Under the pieces are notes generated by a model. The model did no database searches. It worked only from the letters and a program-made list of their open reading frames with translations, and had not been told where the DNA came from. Below are positions 15,521 through 24,887 of a stretch of 60,260 bases of DNA, one piece after another. This stretch comes from Candidatus Peregrinibacteria bacterium. Lineage in GTDB: Bacteria > Patescibacteriota > Gracilibacteria > UBA1369 > JABINC01. Location: the NCBI GenBank assembly GCA_030700255.1, contig JAUYJN010000032.1, forward strand, positions 1 to 60,260, written 5' to 3'. The stretch's first letter is position 1, and every line of letters starts with the position of its first letter. The position numbers and the translations under genes are program-made.

Positions 15521-16606
15521 ATGACAAAGAAAGAGGTTCAAAAACTTAAACTCGTACTCGAAGATGGCTCAGTTTTCGAAGGAGAAAGCTTTGGTGCGTA
15601 CCGTGAAACAGATGGCGAGGTGGTTTTTGCGACTGCGATGGTCGGATACCCGGAGAGCCTAACTGACCCTTCATACAATGGACAAATCCTAACTTTTACC
15701 TCGCCACTAATCGGGAATTATGGAGTACCAAAAAGTACACCAAAGAAGGATATAGAAGAATTTTTAGAAAGTTCACGCATCTGGCCACGAGCAATTATCG
15801 TAAGTGAATATTCAGAAGCTTACAGTCACTGGGAGGCTGATAAGTCACTTGGATACTGGCTCAAAGAACATGACGTGCCTGGGATAACAGGCGTCGACAC
15901 ACGAACCTTAACGAAAAAAATCAGAGAACACGGAGTTATGCTTGGGAAAATACTTTTTGAAAACACAAAAGCGAATAATAAATTCGTTGACCCAAATGAA
16001 GATGACCTAATTTCGCAAACAAGCATAGAGAAACCAAAACATTTTGCGTCTGGTAAAAAACATGTCGCACTTATCGACACGGGAATCAAAAACAACATCA
16101 TCAGATCGTTTCTCAAAAGAAATATCAGCATAACTCTAGTACCTTGGGATCATGATTTTTCAAAAGATAAAACGAAATACGATGGCTACTTTTTCTCAAA
16201 TGGCCCTGGCGATCCAACGTCAGTACCGGAAACTGTAGAAGCTATGAAACATGCATTCACAACAGGTAAACCAACATATGGAATCTGCATGGGAAGTCAA
16301 ATTATGGCAATCGCCGCAGGTGGCAAAACATACAAAATGAAATATGGTCATCGTTCACACAATCAACCTTGTACCGATCTTGAGACGGGACGATGCTATA
16401 TAACAACTCAAAATCATGGATTTGCAGTAGACGCCAAATCCTTACCAAAAGATTGGAAAGTCTGGTTTGAAAACGCAAACGACAAAACAGTAGAGGGTAT
16501 CAAGCACAAATCAAAACCATTCGCATCGGTACAATTCCACCCTGAGGCAACAAGCGGCCCTACTGATACAGAGTTTATCTTCGACCAATTTGTGAGACTT
16601 TTGTAG
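15521..16606 (+). CDS. carA: Carbamoyl-phosphate synthase small (glutaminase) subunit
   Basis: CarA releases ammonia from glutamine for carbamoyl phosphate synthesis by CarB. The N-terminal domain (LVLEDGSVFEGESFGA) is typical. The class I amidotransferase triad is visible as Cys in YGICMGSQ and His and Glu in VQFHPEATSGP. The usual GHQ after the nucleophile elbow is GSQ here. I place the start at ATG 15521, giving 361 residues, because the longer TTG start at 15470 falls in a promoter. No carB gene lies nearby, so the large subunit must be elsewhere. Confidence 0.92.
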   Translation: MTKKEVQKLKLVLEDGSVFEGESFGAYRETDGEVVFATAMVGYPESLTDPSYNGQILTFTSPLIGNYGVPKSTPKKDIEEFLESSRIWPRAIIVSEYSEAYSHWEADKSLGYWLKEHDVPGITGVDTRTLTKKIREHGVMLGKILFENTKANNKFVDPNEDDLISQTSIEKPKHFASGKKHVALIDTGIKNNIIRSFLKRNISITLVPWDHDFSKDKTKYDGYFFSNGPGDPTSVPETVEAMKHAFTTGKPTYGICMGSQIMAIAAGGKTYKMKYGHRSHNQPCTDLETGRCYITTQNHGFAVDAKSLPKDWKVWFENANDKTVEGIKHKSKPFASVQFHPEATSGPTDTEFIFDQFVRLL

Positions 16607-16609
16607 AAA

Positions 16610-16879
16610 TCATAATCCATACACATCTTTTCGATGCTTTATCTTCAAAATATTAAGTATTGAAAAACGCCCATCTCTATCAACCCAAAATACAGCTCTA
16701 AAGTCACCAATACGAAACCTATACATAGCTTCATAATTTCCTTGAAGTCGTTTCGCAAAATCCAAAGGATTCTCCTGAGAAGCATAAAATGCGATTTTAT
16801 TAATAATCCTCTCGGCAATTGAAGACTCTATTTTTTTTAAATCTTCAATAGCCTTATGAGTATATATTACTTTATACAT
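16610..16879 (-). CDS. RelE/ParE-family toxin
   Basis: The 89-residue product has the RelE fold pattern: YKVIYTHKAIEDLKKI at the start, a central helix pair, then RFRIGDFRAVFWVDRDG and a basic C-terminus with KIKHRKDVY, which supplies residues typical of ribosome-dependent mRNA cleavage. It lies 8 bases downstream of its antitoxin gene. RelE enzymes cut mRNA in the ribosomal A site; a ParE-like gyrase poison is less likely given the C-terminal KHRKDVY. It converges on carA with almost no gap. Confidence 0.85.
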   Translation of the reverse strand: MYKVIYTHKAIEDLKKIESSIAERIINKIAFYASQENPLDFAKRLQGNYEAMYRFRIGDFRAVFWVDRDGRFSILNILKIKHRKDVYGL

Positions 16880-16887
16880 AAGCTTTA

Positions 16888-17139
16888 TTATAAAAGTCCA
16901 AATTCTTTCATAACCTCCTCTTGAGAGTAAACCTTACCCTGTTTAACTTGAGCCATCGCCTCATCAAGCTCCTTCGCAAACCTTTGCATTGCAAACTCTT
17001 TCTCATCAATAGGTTTAATTTCACAAACGGGTACATTCTTTTTTAAAACAATATAAGTTATATTACCTTTTCGAGCTTTTTTAATCGTTCCAGCAAGATT
17101 ATCCCTAAATTCCTTCATACCTATAAATTTCGTAGTCAT
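16888..17139 (-). CDS. Phd/YefM-family antitoxin
   Basis: The 83-residue product has the N-terminal DNA-binding Phd/YefM pattern (FIGMKEFRDNLAGTIKKARKG, then YIVLKKNVPVCEIKP), followed by an acidic helical tail that would wrap the toxin. It is the first gene of the pair, the usual order for this type, and a nested inverted repeat lies right before its start codon. Confidence 0.87.
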   Translation of the reverse strand: MTTKFIGMKEFRDNLAGTIKKARKGNITYIVLKKNVPVCEIKPIDEKEFAMQRFAKELDEAMAQVKQGKVYSQEEVMKEFGLL

Positions 17140-17142
17140 AAT

Positions 17143-17177
17143 ATGATGTTACAAATTACACCTTAAGTGTACATCAT
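17143..17177. promoter_or_regulatory. Likely autoregulatory operator of the toxin-antitoxin pair
   Basis: Two nested inverted repeats lie just upstream of the antitoxin start at 17139. The outer is ATGATGT (17143-17149) with ACATCAT (17171-17177). The inner is TACAC (17157-17161) with GTGTA (17167-17171). Phd/YefM antitoxins bind such palindromes to repress their own operon. Confidence 0.55.
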
Positions 17178-17240
17178 AAAATTAAATTTAAAAAGAGGAA
17201 AATATGTGTAATATAAAAAATATAGACTAACAATCAAAAA

Positions 17241-17822
17241 ATGACAGATAAAGAATTACTGGGAATAATTGCATTAATTATTAGCATAATAGGATATATC
17301 CCATATATCAGGGGTATTTTTAGAGGTAAAACCCACCCTCACGCATTTTCATGGTTGATCTGGGGATTGATAACCGGAATTGCTTTCGCTGCACAAGTAA
17401 GTGACCGAGGTGGGGCCGGCACTTGGTCAACCGGCCTTTCTGCATTTTTATGCCTCTTGATATTTGTACTCGCATTAAAAAAAGGAGAAAAAGACATTAC
17501 TATAACGGACTGGATCAGCCTTGCATTTGGACTACTGGCAATTCCTCTTTGGGCAATAACAAAAAGTCCATTTTGGTCAGTTATACTTATAACTGTAGTT
17601 GATCTAATCGGATATTATCCAACTTTTAGAAAAACATATATCAAGCCGCATAGCGAAAATCTATCTATGTATATATTAGGATCACTCAAATTCGTCGTCT
17701 CTCTGTTCGCTTTAACTAACTTCTCGTTTATCACAGCGTTTTACCCACTGGTTATTGTGGCAGCAAACATAATCTTCATATTCATGGTGGTCTGGAGACG
17801 CCAAATTTTAACTAAAAAATAA
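17241..17822 (+). CDS. Multi-pass membrane protein with duplicated PQ-loop-like halves
   Basis: The 193-residue product has about six or seven predicted membrane helices. The motif IIGYIPYIRGIFRGKTHPHA in the first half is echoed by LIGYYPTFRKTYIKPHSENL in the second, which points to an internal duplication. A proline in the helix followed by a conserved turn recalls PQ-loop or SWEET-type carriers, but the match is loose. The substrate is unknown. It lies alone between the toxin-antitoxin pair and the S-layer gene. Confidence 0.7.
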   Translation: MTDKELLGIIALIISIIGYIPYIRGIFRGKTHPHAFSWLIWGLITGIAFAAQVSDRGGAGTWSTGLSAFLCLLIFVLALKKGEKDITITDWISLAFGLLAIPLWAITKSPFWSVILITVVDLIGYYPTFRKTYIKPHSENLSMYILGSLKFVVSLFALTNFSFITAFYPLVIVAANIIFIFMVVWRRQILTKK

Positions 17823-17888
17823 ATTAGCCTTCAGGGACTTAAAAATGGTAAAGTTGTTTTGAACAAAAATAAACTAACCGCTTTCATT

Positions 17889-19154
17889 ATGAAAAAAACA
17901 TTTATATCGCTAGTATTTGGGATTATAAGTATCTTTATTTTTTCAAATATAGGTTTTGCCGTCGCGAAACCAACGATCAATCCTGTAAAAAGCCCTTTCA
18001 AAGGAACCAAGCAGGTCATTACAGGGACCACCGCTCCAAATGCTCGTATTACTGTAACCGGAGGTCCTTACCAAATCCCACCAATAAATGCGGATGCAAG
18101 TGGGCATTTTGAATTAGTCCTATCGCTAACACAAAACAATACAAATATTTTTCAAGTATCAGCAACTGTCGGAACTGAAATCAGCGATCAAATACAAATT
18201 ACAATTGTAGAGAGTGCAACGGAAGCATCCGCACATCAAGCGCAAACAGGACAAGATTATAGTGCTCCGGATGCGCCAGTGATTGAAACCCTTGACCATA
18301 CGGTAGATGCTTATTTTTATACTATTCGCGGGGATGCAGAACCGGAGACGCGTATTTTTGTAACCGGAGACGATGAGGTCGAAACCGTAACTTCTACAAG
18401 TGGAATATTTTCTGCAAAAGTCAGGCTCAATCAAGCTAAGAAAAATACATTCTACCTGGAAGCGCATGATGCAGATGGGAATATAAGTCCAAAAACAAAA
18501 TTTGAGATATTAGAAAAAGGTGAAACCGGTGAAGTTGATGATGTTAGAGTTGTAATTGATGAAACCAATGGTACTAATGCTTCTGAACCAAGTATAGCTG
18601 ATCCATTCACAGATATAGCCGGACACACAGCGGAGGAATACATTGAAGCTCTTAGGCTACAAGGTGTTTTACAAGGTTATGAGGATGGTACCGTAAGGCC
18701 TGATGCATACGTTAATCGAGCTGAATTACTCAAAATGGCAATGTTATCATTTCAAATAAATGTACTAACCGAAGCTAGTCGTTCACCATTTAGTGACGTA
18801 CCAAGATTCATATGGTTTGCTCGTTTTGTAGAGACCGCAAAAGAAGAAGGTATAGTGACAGGATACATAGATGGCAACTTTAGGCCGGACCAAACTGTGA
18901 ACAGGGCTGAAGCGCTAAAAATAATCTTAGAATCATCTCAAGTACCATACAATCCAAATCCACCGGCAGAATATTTATTTAGTGATGTAAAAGAAGAGAA
19001 TGATGCAGAGTGGCATTACAAATACGTATATTTTCTAAAGCAAAATTCAATAATTTCCGCCTTTGCGGATGGTGGCGCTCATCTATCCGATCAGATGACA
19101 CGTGGAGATCTGGCTGAGATAATTGTACGACTTCAAAATTTCCAAAATCAGTAA
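17889..19154 (+). CDS. Secreted S-layer-homology (SLH) protein with Ig-like domains
   Basis: A signal peptide (MKKTFISLVFGIISIFIFS to GFAVA) is followed by two beta-rich modules that look like bacterial Ig-like repeats (TAPNARITVTGG; GDAEPETRIFVTGDD). Three SLH domains follow: FTDIAGHTAEEYIEALRLQG, FSDVPRFIWFARFVETAKEE and a more diverged FSDVKEENDAEWHYKYVYFL. NRAELLKM and NRAEALKI are the typical closing motifs. SLH domains usually bind pyruvylated cell-wall polymers. I choose ATG 17889 because the longer start at 17859 is a TTG that would add residues before the signal peptide. Confidence 0.88.
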   Translation: MKKTFISLVFGIISIFIFSNIGFAVAKPTINPVKSPFKGTKQVITGTTAPNARITVTGGPYQIPPINADASGHFELVLSLTQNNTNIFQVSATVGTEISDQIQITIVESATEASAHQAQTGQDYSAPDAPVIETLDHTVDAYFYTIRGDAEPETRIFVTGDDEVETVTSTSGIFSAKVRLNQAKKNTFYLEAHDADGNISPKTKFEILEKGETGEVDDVRVVIDETNGTNASEPSIADPFTDIAGHTAEEYIEALRLQGVLQGYEDGTVRPDAYVNRAELLKMAMLSFQINVLTEASRSPFSDVPRFIWFARFVETAKEEGIVTGYIDGNFRPDQTVNRAEALKIILESSQVPYNPNPPAEYLFSDVKEENDAEWHYKYVYFLKQNSIISAFADGGAHLSDQMTRGDLAEIIVRLQNFQNQ

Positions 19155-19166
19155 AAAAATATAAGA

Positions 19167-21356
19167 ATGAAATTCATTGCGCTTGATTTGGAAACGACTG
19201 GCCTCGATGCCAATAACGATACTATTATTGAATTTGCCGCTATTGTGTTTGAAGATGACAAAATTATTAAAGAGCTGCAAATGTTAATAAATCCGCTAAG
19301 GCCAATCCCAAGCATAGCGACAAATATAACCGGAATAACTGATGAAATGGTAAGTACTGCAAAACCATTTGAAGACTACAAAGAAGAAATTCAAAATTTC
19401 ATAGGCGATTTACCAATACTCGGACAGAATATAAGTTTTGATATTGGTTTTTTAAAAACTCATGGAATCGAACTTACCAATGAGCAACTGGATACTTTCA
19501 CTTTGGCTCGCGCCATCATCCCAAAGGCTCAATCATATAGCCTGGAAATCCTTACTGAAAATTTTAACATAGAACATGCTGGCGCTCACCGCGCATACGA
19601 CGATGTAGTTGCTAGTGTAAAACTAATGGAGAAATTAAGATTACTTCTCCTAAAAGAAAGTGATGAGACTTTAGAAAAAATCAAAACACTATTAGGGAAA
19701 TACACCTGGTCATGGAAAGAGTTTTTCTTAAACTCAATTGAACAAAAGAAACTATATGAATCACAATTAAAAGATATTGATGATTGTAGTTTTATAATGG
19801 ATGAGCACGGAGAACCTCACAAAAAAGAAGTCACACCGGATCACACAATCCCACTTGAAGGTAAGAAAATAACAGAAGGATTTATCGACCCGGAAAAATA
19901 TGATTTTTCTGAGAAAACATTAGTTGCCATGCCGGGCACACGAGCATTTTATTTTCCAAAAAATACTTTTAAACTTAAATACAACTATTTACTTCCGGAG
20001 GAATTTGAGAAGTTACTAAATAAAAATATAAAACTAAATGAAGATGAAGTAACAACCTGTATAAAATTAATAATATGGTTTTCCAAAACAAAAACATTTG
20101 AAACAACTGAGCTGAGTTTATATAACAAAGAATATAGTATCGTAAATCGTATAAATTTGGATGAGCACAGAACTCACGAAATTTACGACAAAAAATTACA
20201 AGAGCTGGAGAAACTCAATAAAATTTATATAAGCCATTCAAACCTTCTAAAACTTGCAACTCTGAATTTAGATCTTGGACTGGAGATAAAAAACTTAGTT
20301 GTACTCGATGCTATTGAGTTCGAAAAATCATTAGCAAAAAATATGACCGTTAGCATAGGTGTCGGTGACTGCGAAGGCGAAGGCGAAATGTTATTCGGAT
20401 TACTTGGAATTATTTTTGAAAAATTCAAACCGAACGATTTGTCATTCCCTGAAATAACAGTCGATGAATCAATAAAGCAAAGTCAAGAATGGAAAAATGC
20501 TGAGATGACCGCTATGAAAATCATCGAAGGATTCATGCCTCATATACCGCCGAAGCTCCGCCTACTCAAAGAAGCTCTTGAAGAACGGGATAAGTTCAAC
20601 GTTTCTTTGATGAATCCAAGTGAAGGAGATGTGCTGATCAGAATAACATCAAGGGATATCTTACAAATGTTAGATGAGAAAATTTGGCAAAAATTCGACA
20701 ACATAATAATAAATGATGACATAGTTGAAGTTGATAATAATAAATTTTTAAAACAAGCTCTAAAACTTGAAGGTTTCGAAACGAAAAAAATAAATGAAAA
20801 AAACGAGATTGAATTCACTTCATTTCCAGACATGTCCGACTCAAAAAGCAAAGATTTTCCGGTGGAAGTAGCGGAGAAGGTAAAAGAAATTTTAAATAAA
20901 TTTAAAAATGTTGTTATCGTATTTTCAAGCAATGGACCTATATCTCATTTTATGGAAAAAATTAATGAGAAACTTGAATTGGATCACGACAGCACGTCAA
21001 TCAATGTTTTCGGCCAAGGCGTCTCCGGTTCAAATGGAAAAATAATCAACAAAATTCAAGCTGATGGTAGCAATATTATTTTAGCAAATTTTGATTTCGC
21101 ACTTGAGCTTATAGAAATTTTTAAAGAAAAAAACATAAACGACATAGCACTCGTATTTGTGAAGCTACCATTTATGCATCCAAACAATTTGTATATGAAA
21201 TATGTAGAAAGTTTTTACTCTGCCTCCTACGATGCATATACCAAATACTCGCTCCCAAAAGCTAAGTGCCAAATTTTAAAAATGATCCGTCGATACAAAT
21301 CCTCATTTGAAGACACTCATGGATACGTACTGGATAGTAAAATCCAAAAACGCTAG
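19167..21356 (+). CDS. DEDDh 3'-5' exonuclease fused to a degenerate DinG-like helicase
   Basis: Residues 1-160 form a DnaQ-type exonuclease with DLETTGLD (Asp7, Glu9), GQNISFDIGF (Asp92) and HRAYDD (His141, Asp146), so the nuclease looks intact. The rest follows the DinG/XPD plan but without its motifs. The Walker A loop is absent. The place of the DEAH box reads VVLDAIEFE after ISHSNLLKLA. The C-terminal part keeps VVIVFSS, VKLPFMHP and LPKAKCQILKMIRRY, but the QxxGRxxR motif is lost. The 729-residue length is close to exonuclease-DinG fusions of Firmicutes. It appears to be a nuclease with a dead helicase scaffold. Confidence 0.75.
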   Translation: MKFIALDLETTGLDANNDTIIEFAAIVFEDDKIIKELQMLINPLRPIPSIATNITGITDEMVSTAKPFEDYKEEIQNFIGDLPILGQNISFDIGFLKTHGIELTNEQLDTFTLARAIIPKAQSYSLEILTENFNIEHAGAHRAYDDVVASVKLMEKLRLLLLKESDETLEKIKTLLGKYTWSWKEFFLNSIEQKKLYESQLKDIDDCSFIMDEHGEPHKKEVTPDHTIPLEGKKITEGFIDPEKYDFSEKTLVAMPGTRAFYFPKNTFKLKYNYLLPEEFEKLLNKNIKLNEDEVTTCIKLIIWFSKTKTFETTELSLYNKEYSIVNRINLDEHRTHEIYDKKLQELEKLNKIYISHSNLLKLATLNLDLGLEIKNLVVLDAIEFEKSLAKNMTVSIGVGDCEGEGEMLFGLLGIIFEKFKPNDLSFPEITVDESIKQSQEWKNAEMTAMKIIEGFMPHIPPKLRLLKEALEERDKFNVSLMNPSEGDVLIRITSRDILQMLDEKIWQKFDNIIINDDIVEVDNNKFLKQALKLEGFETKKINEKNEIEFTSFPDMSDSKSKDFPVEVAEKVKEILNKFKNVVIVFSSNGPISHFMEKINEKLELDHDSTSINVFGQGVSGSNGKIINKIQADGSNIILANFDFALELIEIFKEKNINDIALVFVKLPFMHPNNLYMKYVESFYSASYDAYTKYSLPKAKCQILKMIRRYKSSFEDTHGYVLDSKIQKR

Positions 21357-21784
21357 CTCGAGCAAATCTCCGCAATCAACTCCTTAATGTAATCCTTCTC
21401 TATAGTATGGTGCGGAAGGCGAAGCTCTGGGTCCCACCCTTCTATTTCATCGTATTGTAAGATATCTATATCTATAATTCTTGGACCCCATTTGACGTAC
21501 CCGTCGTCTTTGGCCATCACTTTGCCAAGTTCCCTCTCAACTCCCTGGCATATATATAATAAGGTATATGGAGACTTCTCTCCGTCAAAATTATCACTGA
21601 ATTCTACCTGTAATACCTGATTTACAAAATCAGGTTGAGTTTTTATACCCCAAGCTTTCGTAATAATTTCCGATGAAGCGCCGACAATTCGGATACTATT
21701 TTCTTCGAGTAATCGGCGAGCGGAAGCTAAATTCTCATACTCGTCACCATTATTTGAGCCGAGGCTTAAGTAAATCAAAGTCAT
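21353..21784 (-). CDS. folK: 6-hydroxymethyl-7,8-dihydropterin pyrophosphokinase
   Basis: The enzyme activates the pterin for folate synthesis. The product has the expected IYLSLGSNNGDEYENL, the pterin-binding QPDFVNQVLQVEF, and the signature WGPRIIDIDILQYD, followed by LRLPHHTI. I choose ATG 21784 (143 residues) because the family starts with MTxIYLxLGSN, and the longer start at 21841 would overlap the V-ATPase promoter. The stop overlaps that of the exonuclease gene by 4 bases. FolP, the next enzyme, is encoded at 46836. Confidence 0.9.
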   Translation of the reverse strand: MTLIYLSLGSNNGDEYENLASARRLLEENSIRIVGASSEIITKAWGIKTQPDFVNQVLQVEFSDNFDGEKSPYTLLYICQGVERELGKVMAKDDGYVKWGPRIIDIDILQYDEIEGWDPELRLPHHTIEKDYIKELIAEICSS

Positions 21785-21834
21785 AAATATTAAAAAACAT
21801 AGTCTACTGTATAACAAATCGATTTTTTTTACCA

Positions 21835-21863
21835 TTGACATTTTGGCAGGTCATACCTAAAAT
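21835..21863 (+). promoter_or_regulatory. Promoter of the V-type ATPase operon
   Basis: A consensus TTGACA (21835-21840) and TAAAAT (21858-21863) are separated by exactly 17 bases. Transcription would start near 21870, leaving an untranslated leader of about 55 bases. This is one of the best promoter matches in the window, in keeping with a highly expressed operon. Confidence 0.65.
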
Positions 21864-21897
21864 TTCGCCGATCTGAATTAAGGTCAAAATTTCGTCG
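21859..21897 (+). promoter_or_regulatory. Direct repeat around the V-ATPase transcription start
   Basis: AAAATTTCGCCG (21859-21870) and AAAATTTCGTCG (21886-21897) differ at one base and are 27 bases apart. The first overlaps the -10 box and likely start site, so a repressor bound here would block transcription. No known binding protein is assigned. Confidence 0.35.
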
Positions 21898-21924
21898 TAT
21901 AAAAATCTAATAAACCTCTCAACA

Positions 21925-22275
21925 ATGAATGACACAGCAATGCATGCAGGTACTCATCAAGATCCATTCACAGCTATACAGGACACTGAAGGTCAGGCTG
22001 AAAAAAGTATTGAGAAGGAAATGCACAGAAATACAGAAGCTATGGCTGAAGCTCGTCTTGCACGTGAAGACGATTTAAAGGTTTATGAAAATGAGTTAAA
22101 GAATGAAGGTATGCAAAAATTAAAAGAGACTAAGGAGGCGGCAATGAATAAAATGGAGGCTGAACTTAAAGAGGCTAGAACTTCATCAGAACTACTAAAA
22201 AGTAATGCAAAAAACAAAATGCCGGAAGCTATAAAGCTAATCATTGATAAGCTTAATATTTCAGTAACAAAGTAA
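21925..22275 (+). CDS. ntpF: V-type ATPase peripheral-stalk coiled-coil subunit (G/H type)
   Basis: The 116-residue product is almost wholly helical and charged, with long heptad-like runs (EKEMHRNTEAMAEARLARED, KLKETKEAAMNKMEAELKEA), and ends in MPEAIKLIIDKLNI, typical of the archaeal/bacterial H (NtpF) stalk subunit that pairs with subunit E. It is the first gene of the operon, as in Enterococcus hirae. The call rests mostly on position and coiled-coil character. Confidence 0.75.
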   Translation: MNDTAMHAGTHQDPFTAIQDTEGQAEKSIEKEMHRNTEAMAEARLAREDDLKVYENELKNEGMQKLKETKEAAMNKMEAELKEARTSSELLKSNAKNKMPEAIKLIIDKLNISVTK

Positions 22276-22300
22276 ATTTTCAAATTACACTAATTTAAAT

Positions 22301-24274
22301 ATGGCAATTGTTAAATTACAAAAAGCACACATAATCGGGAAAATTGCGGATAAATCTAAAATCCTCAAGGCTCTTCAAGATTTTGAAGTAATTCAATTGG
22401 AAGAAGTTAAATTAGAAAATAATGACCAATGGAAAAAGAACTCTGGAATCGACACTACTTTAGAAATGGAACGTGCGAATCTTGAATTTACCATTGGGCT
22501 ACTAGCTCCATTCGCCAAAAAAAGAAGCTTGCTAGAGGGGCCAATCGTAGTAACTGAAAAAAAGGCTAAAGCTGTAGCTGATAATTTTGATCATCATACG
22601 ATTATAAAGGACTGCAAAGATCTTGAAGTTAGATATACCAATGCAAAAACCACATTAGAACTTCTTGATAATGCGAAAAAGGAATTGGCTCCTTGGAAGA
22701 ATTCAAAAGTATCACCAAAAGAAGACTTCTCAGCAAATGGATATGAAATAACTTTCATAATTGTATCAATCAACAGCATAAGTAGTCTAGAAAATGACTT
22801 GAATGAAATAGGCTCACTAATCAGCCTTGATATCATCAATACCGAAGGCGTATCAGTATATGCTACGTTAATATATAAAAAAGAATATTCTAAAAGTGTA
22901 AAAGATTTATTGAGTAAGATAAAGGTTAAGGAGGTATTGCTCCCAACAGTACAAACTACAGTAAAGGATGCTTTACATAATATTACGGAGCAAGAAAGTG
23001 AGGCTAATAAAACAATAAGGGGAATCGAAAAAGAATTTAGGAAAATGTCAGCAAATTACGAGACTTTACAAATAGTTCATGATTACCACAAATGGCAAGT
23101 AGATGCTGAACGTATGACCGAAAATGGGATTGAAAGTAAAACGACCTTCGCATATTCCGGATGGCTGCCTAAAGCTGAAATAAACGAAATAGAGAATATG
23201 CTTCGCGACAAAACCAATAATAAAGTTGCTATCATTCCTATAGAAACTGATGAGCCATCTCCGGTTGCATTAAAAAATCACCCATTACTTAAACCTCTTG
23301 AAAACGTAACTAAACTATATGGACTTCCTATTCCTACTGAATACGATCCAACGGCCCTTCTATCTGTATTCTTCATAGTGTTCTTTGGAATGGCTGTGAC
23401 TGATGCTGGTTACGGAATAATAATGTCTATTATGATGTTGCTTGCACTAAAGTACGTCCGACTTTCAAAGCAAATAAAAAGTTTTGTAAGGCTACTTTTG
23501 TACGCAGGAATACTAACTATAATAATGGGAATTTTATATGGAAGCTGGTTCGGTATGACTATTGAGCAAGCTCCCGCTTTCTTAACGACGAGGGATGGTG
23601 AAAATCTAAAATTCATAGGGCAAATTTTCAATCCTATTGAAGATCCTATGACTGTATTGATTTTCTCACTCGTACTTGGATATTTACAAGTTTCATTTGG
23701 AGTATTAATTTCATTCCTTGGGGCTTTCAAGACTGGTAATAAAAAAGATGCAATAATAGATCAATTCAGTTGGTTCTTGACTTTGGTTTCATTGTCCATC
23801 GTCATAATGGGGCAAGCAGGGCTTGTCGGAACAGCGATTGGAGCATTCGGGCTTTATCTACTATATTTCTGTTTAGCATTCTTAGTACTAACTCAAGGTC
23901 GTTCAAAGCCAAGTATTCCCGGTAAAATAATATCAGGAGTTCTTAGTCTTTATGGTCTAGTTGGTTACTTTGGAGACATACTTTCATATTCTCGTCTACT
24001 TGCACTTGGGCTAGCAACTGCAATTATCGGTCTTGCCGTAAACGTCGTTGCCGGGCTAGTAAGTGGATTACCATACATAGGGTGGCTTGTTGTATTGATA
24101 GTTTTAATAGGTGGCCACTCATTTAATTTGGTGGTAAATGCACTTGGTGCGTTTATACATTCGGCTCGTCTTCAATATGTGGAATTTTTCTCAAAATTCC
24201 TAGTAGGTGGTGGTAAAATTTTCAAACCTTTTAAAAAAGAATCGAAATACGTCATGCTTGAAAGTGATATGTAA
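22301..24274 (+). CDS. ntpI: V-type ATPase subunit I (a-subunit homologue)
   Basis: The 657-residue product has a cytoplasmic N-terminal half with coiled coils and a membrane half with about seven or eight helices. The proton/ion half-channel region is visible in FGDILSYSRLLALGLATAII, which carries the essential arginine, and GHSFNLVVNALGAFIHSARL is a strong family marker. FGMAVTDAGYG marks the first membrane segments. The subunit holds the stator and passes ions to the rotor ring. Confidence 0.95.
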   Translation: MAIVKLQKAHIIGKIADKSKILKALQDFEVIQLEEVKLENNDQWKKNSGIDTTLEMERANLEFTIGLLAPFAKKRSLLEGPIVVTEKKAKAVADNFDHHTIIKDCKDLEVRYTNAKTTLELLDNAKKELAPWKNSKVSPKEDFSANGYEITFIIVSINSISSLENDLNEIGSLISLDIINTEGVSVYATLIYKKEYSKSVKDLLSKIKVKEVLLPTVQTTVKDALHNITEQESEANKTIRGIEKEFRKMSANYETLQIVHDYHKWQVDAERMTENGIESKTTFAYSGWLPKAEINEIENMLRDKTNNKVAIIPIETDEPSPVALKNHPLLKPLENVTKLYGLPIPTEYDPTALLSVFFIVFFGMAVTDAGYGIIMSIMMLLALKYVRLSKQIKSFVRLLLYAGILTIIMGILYGSWFGMTIEQAPAFLTTRDGENLKFIGQIFNPIEDPMTVLIFSLVLGYLQVSFGVLISFLGAFKTGNKKDAIIDQFSWFLTLVSLSIVIMGQAGLVGTAIGAFGLYLLYFCLAFLVLTQGRSKPSIPGKIISGVLSLYGLVGYFGDILSYSRLLALGLATAIIGLAVNVVAGLVSGLPYIGWLVVLIVLIGGHSFNLVVNALGAFIHSARLQYVEFFSKFLVGGGKIFKPFKKESKYVMLESDM

Positions 24275-24316
24275 AAACTGATATTAACACTAATTATTAA
24301 AAACTTTAAAACTTAA

Positions 24317-24847
<531 letters not shown>

Positions 24848-24887
24848 TTGACAATGATCAAATCCTAACTATTAAACTTCTATAAAA

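Noticed and set aside
21785-21841. N-terminal extension of FolK
   Set aside because: The extra 19 residues are not seen in the family and overlap the V-ATPase promoter.
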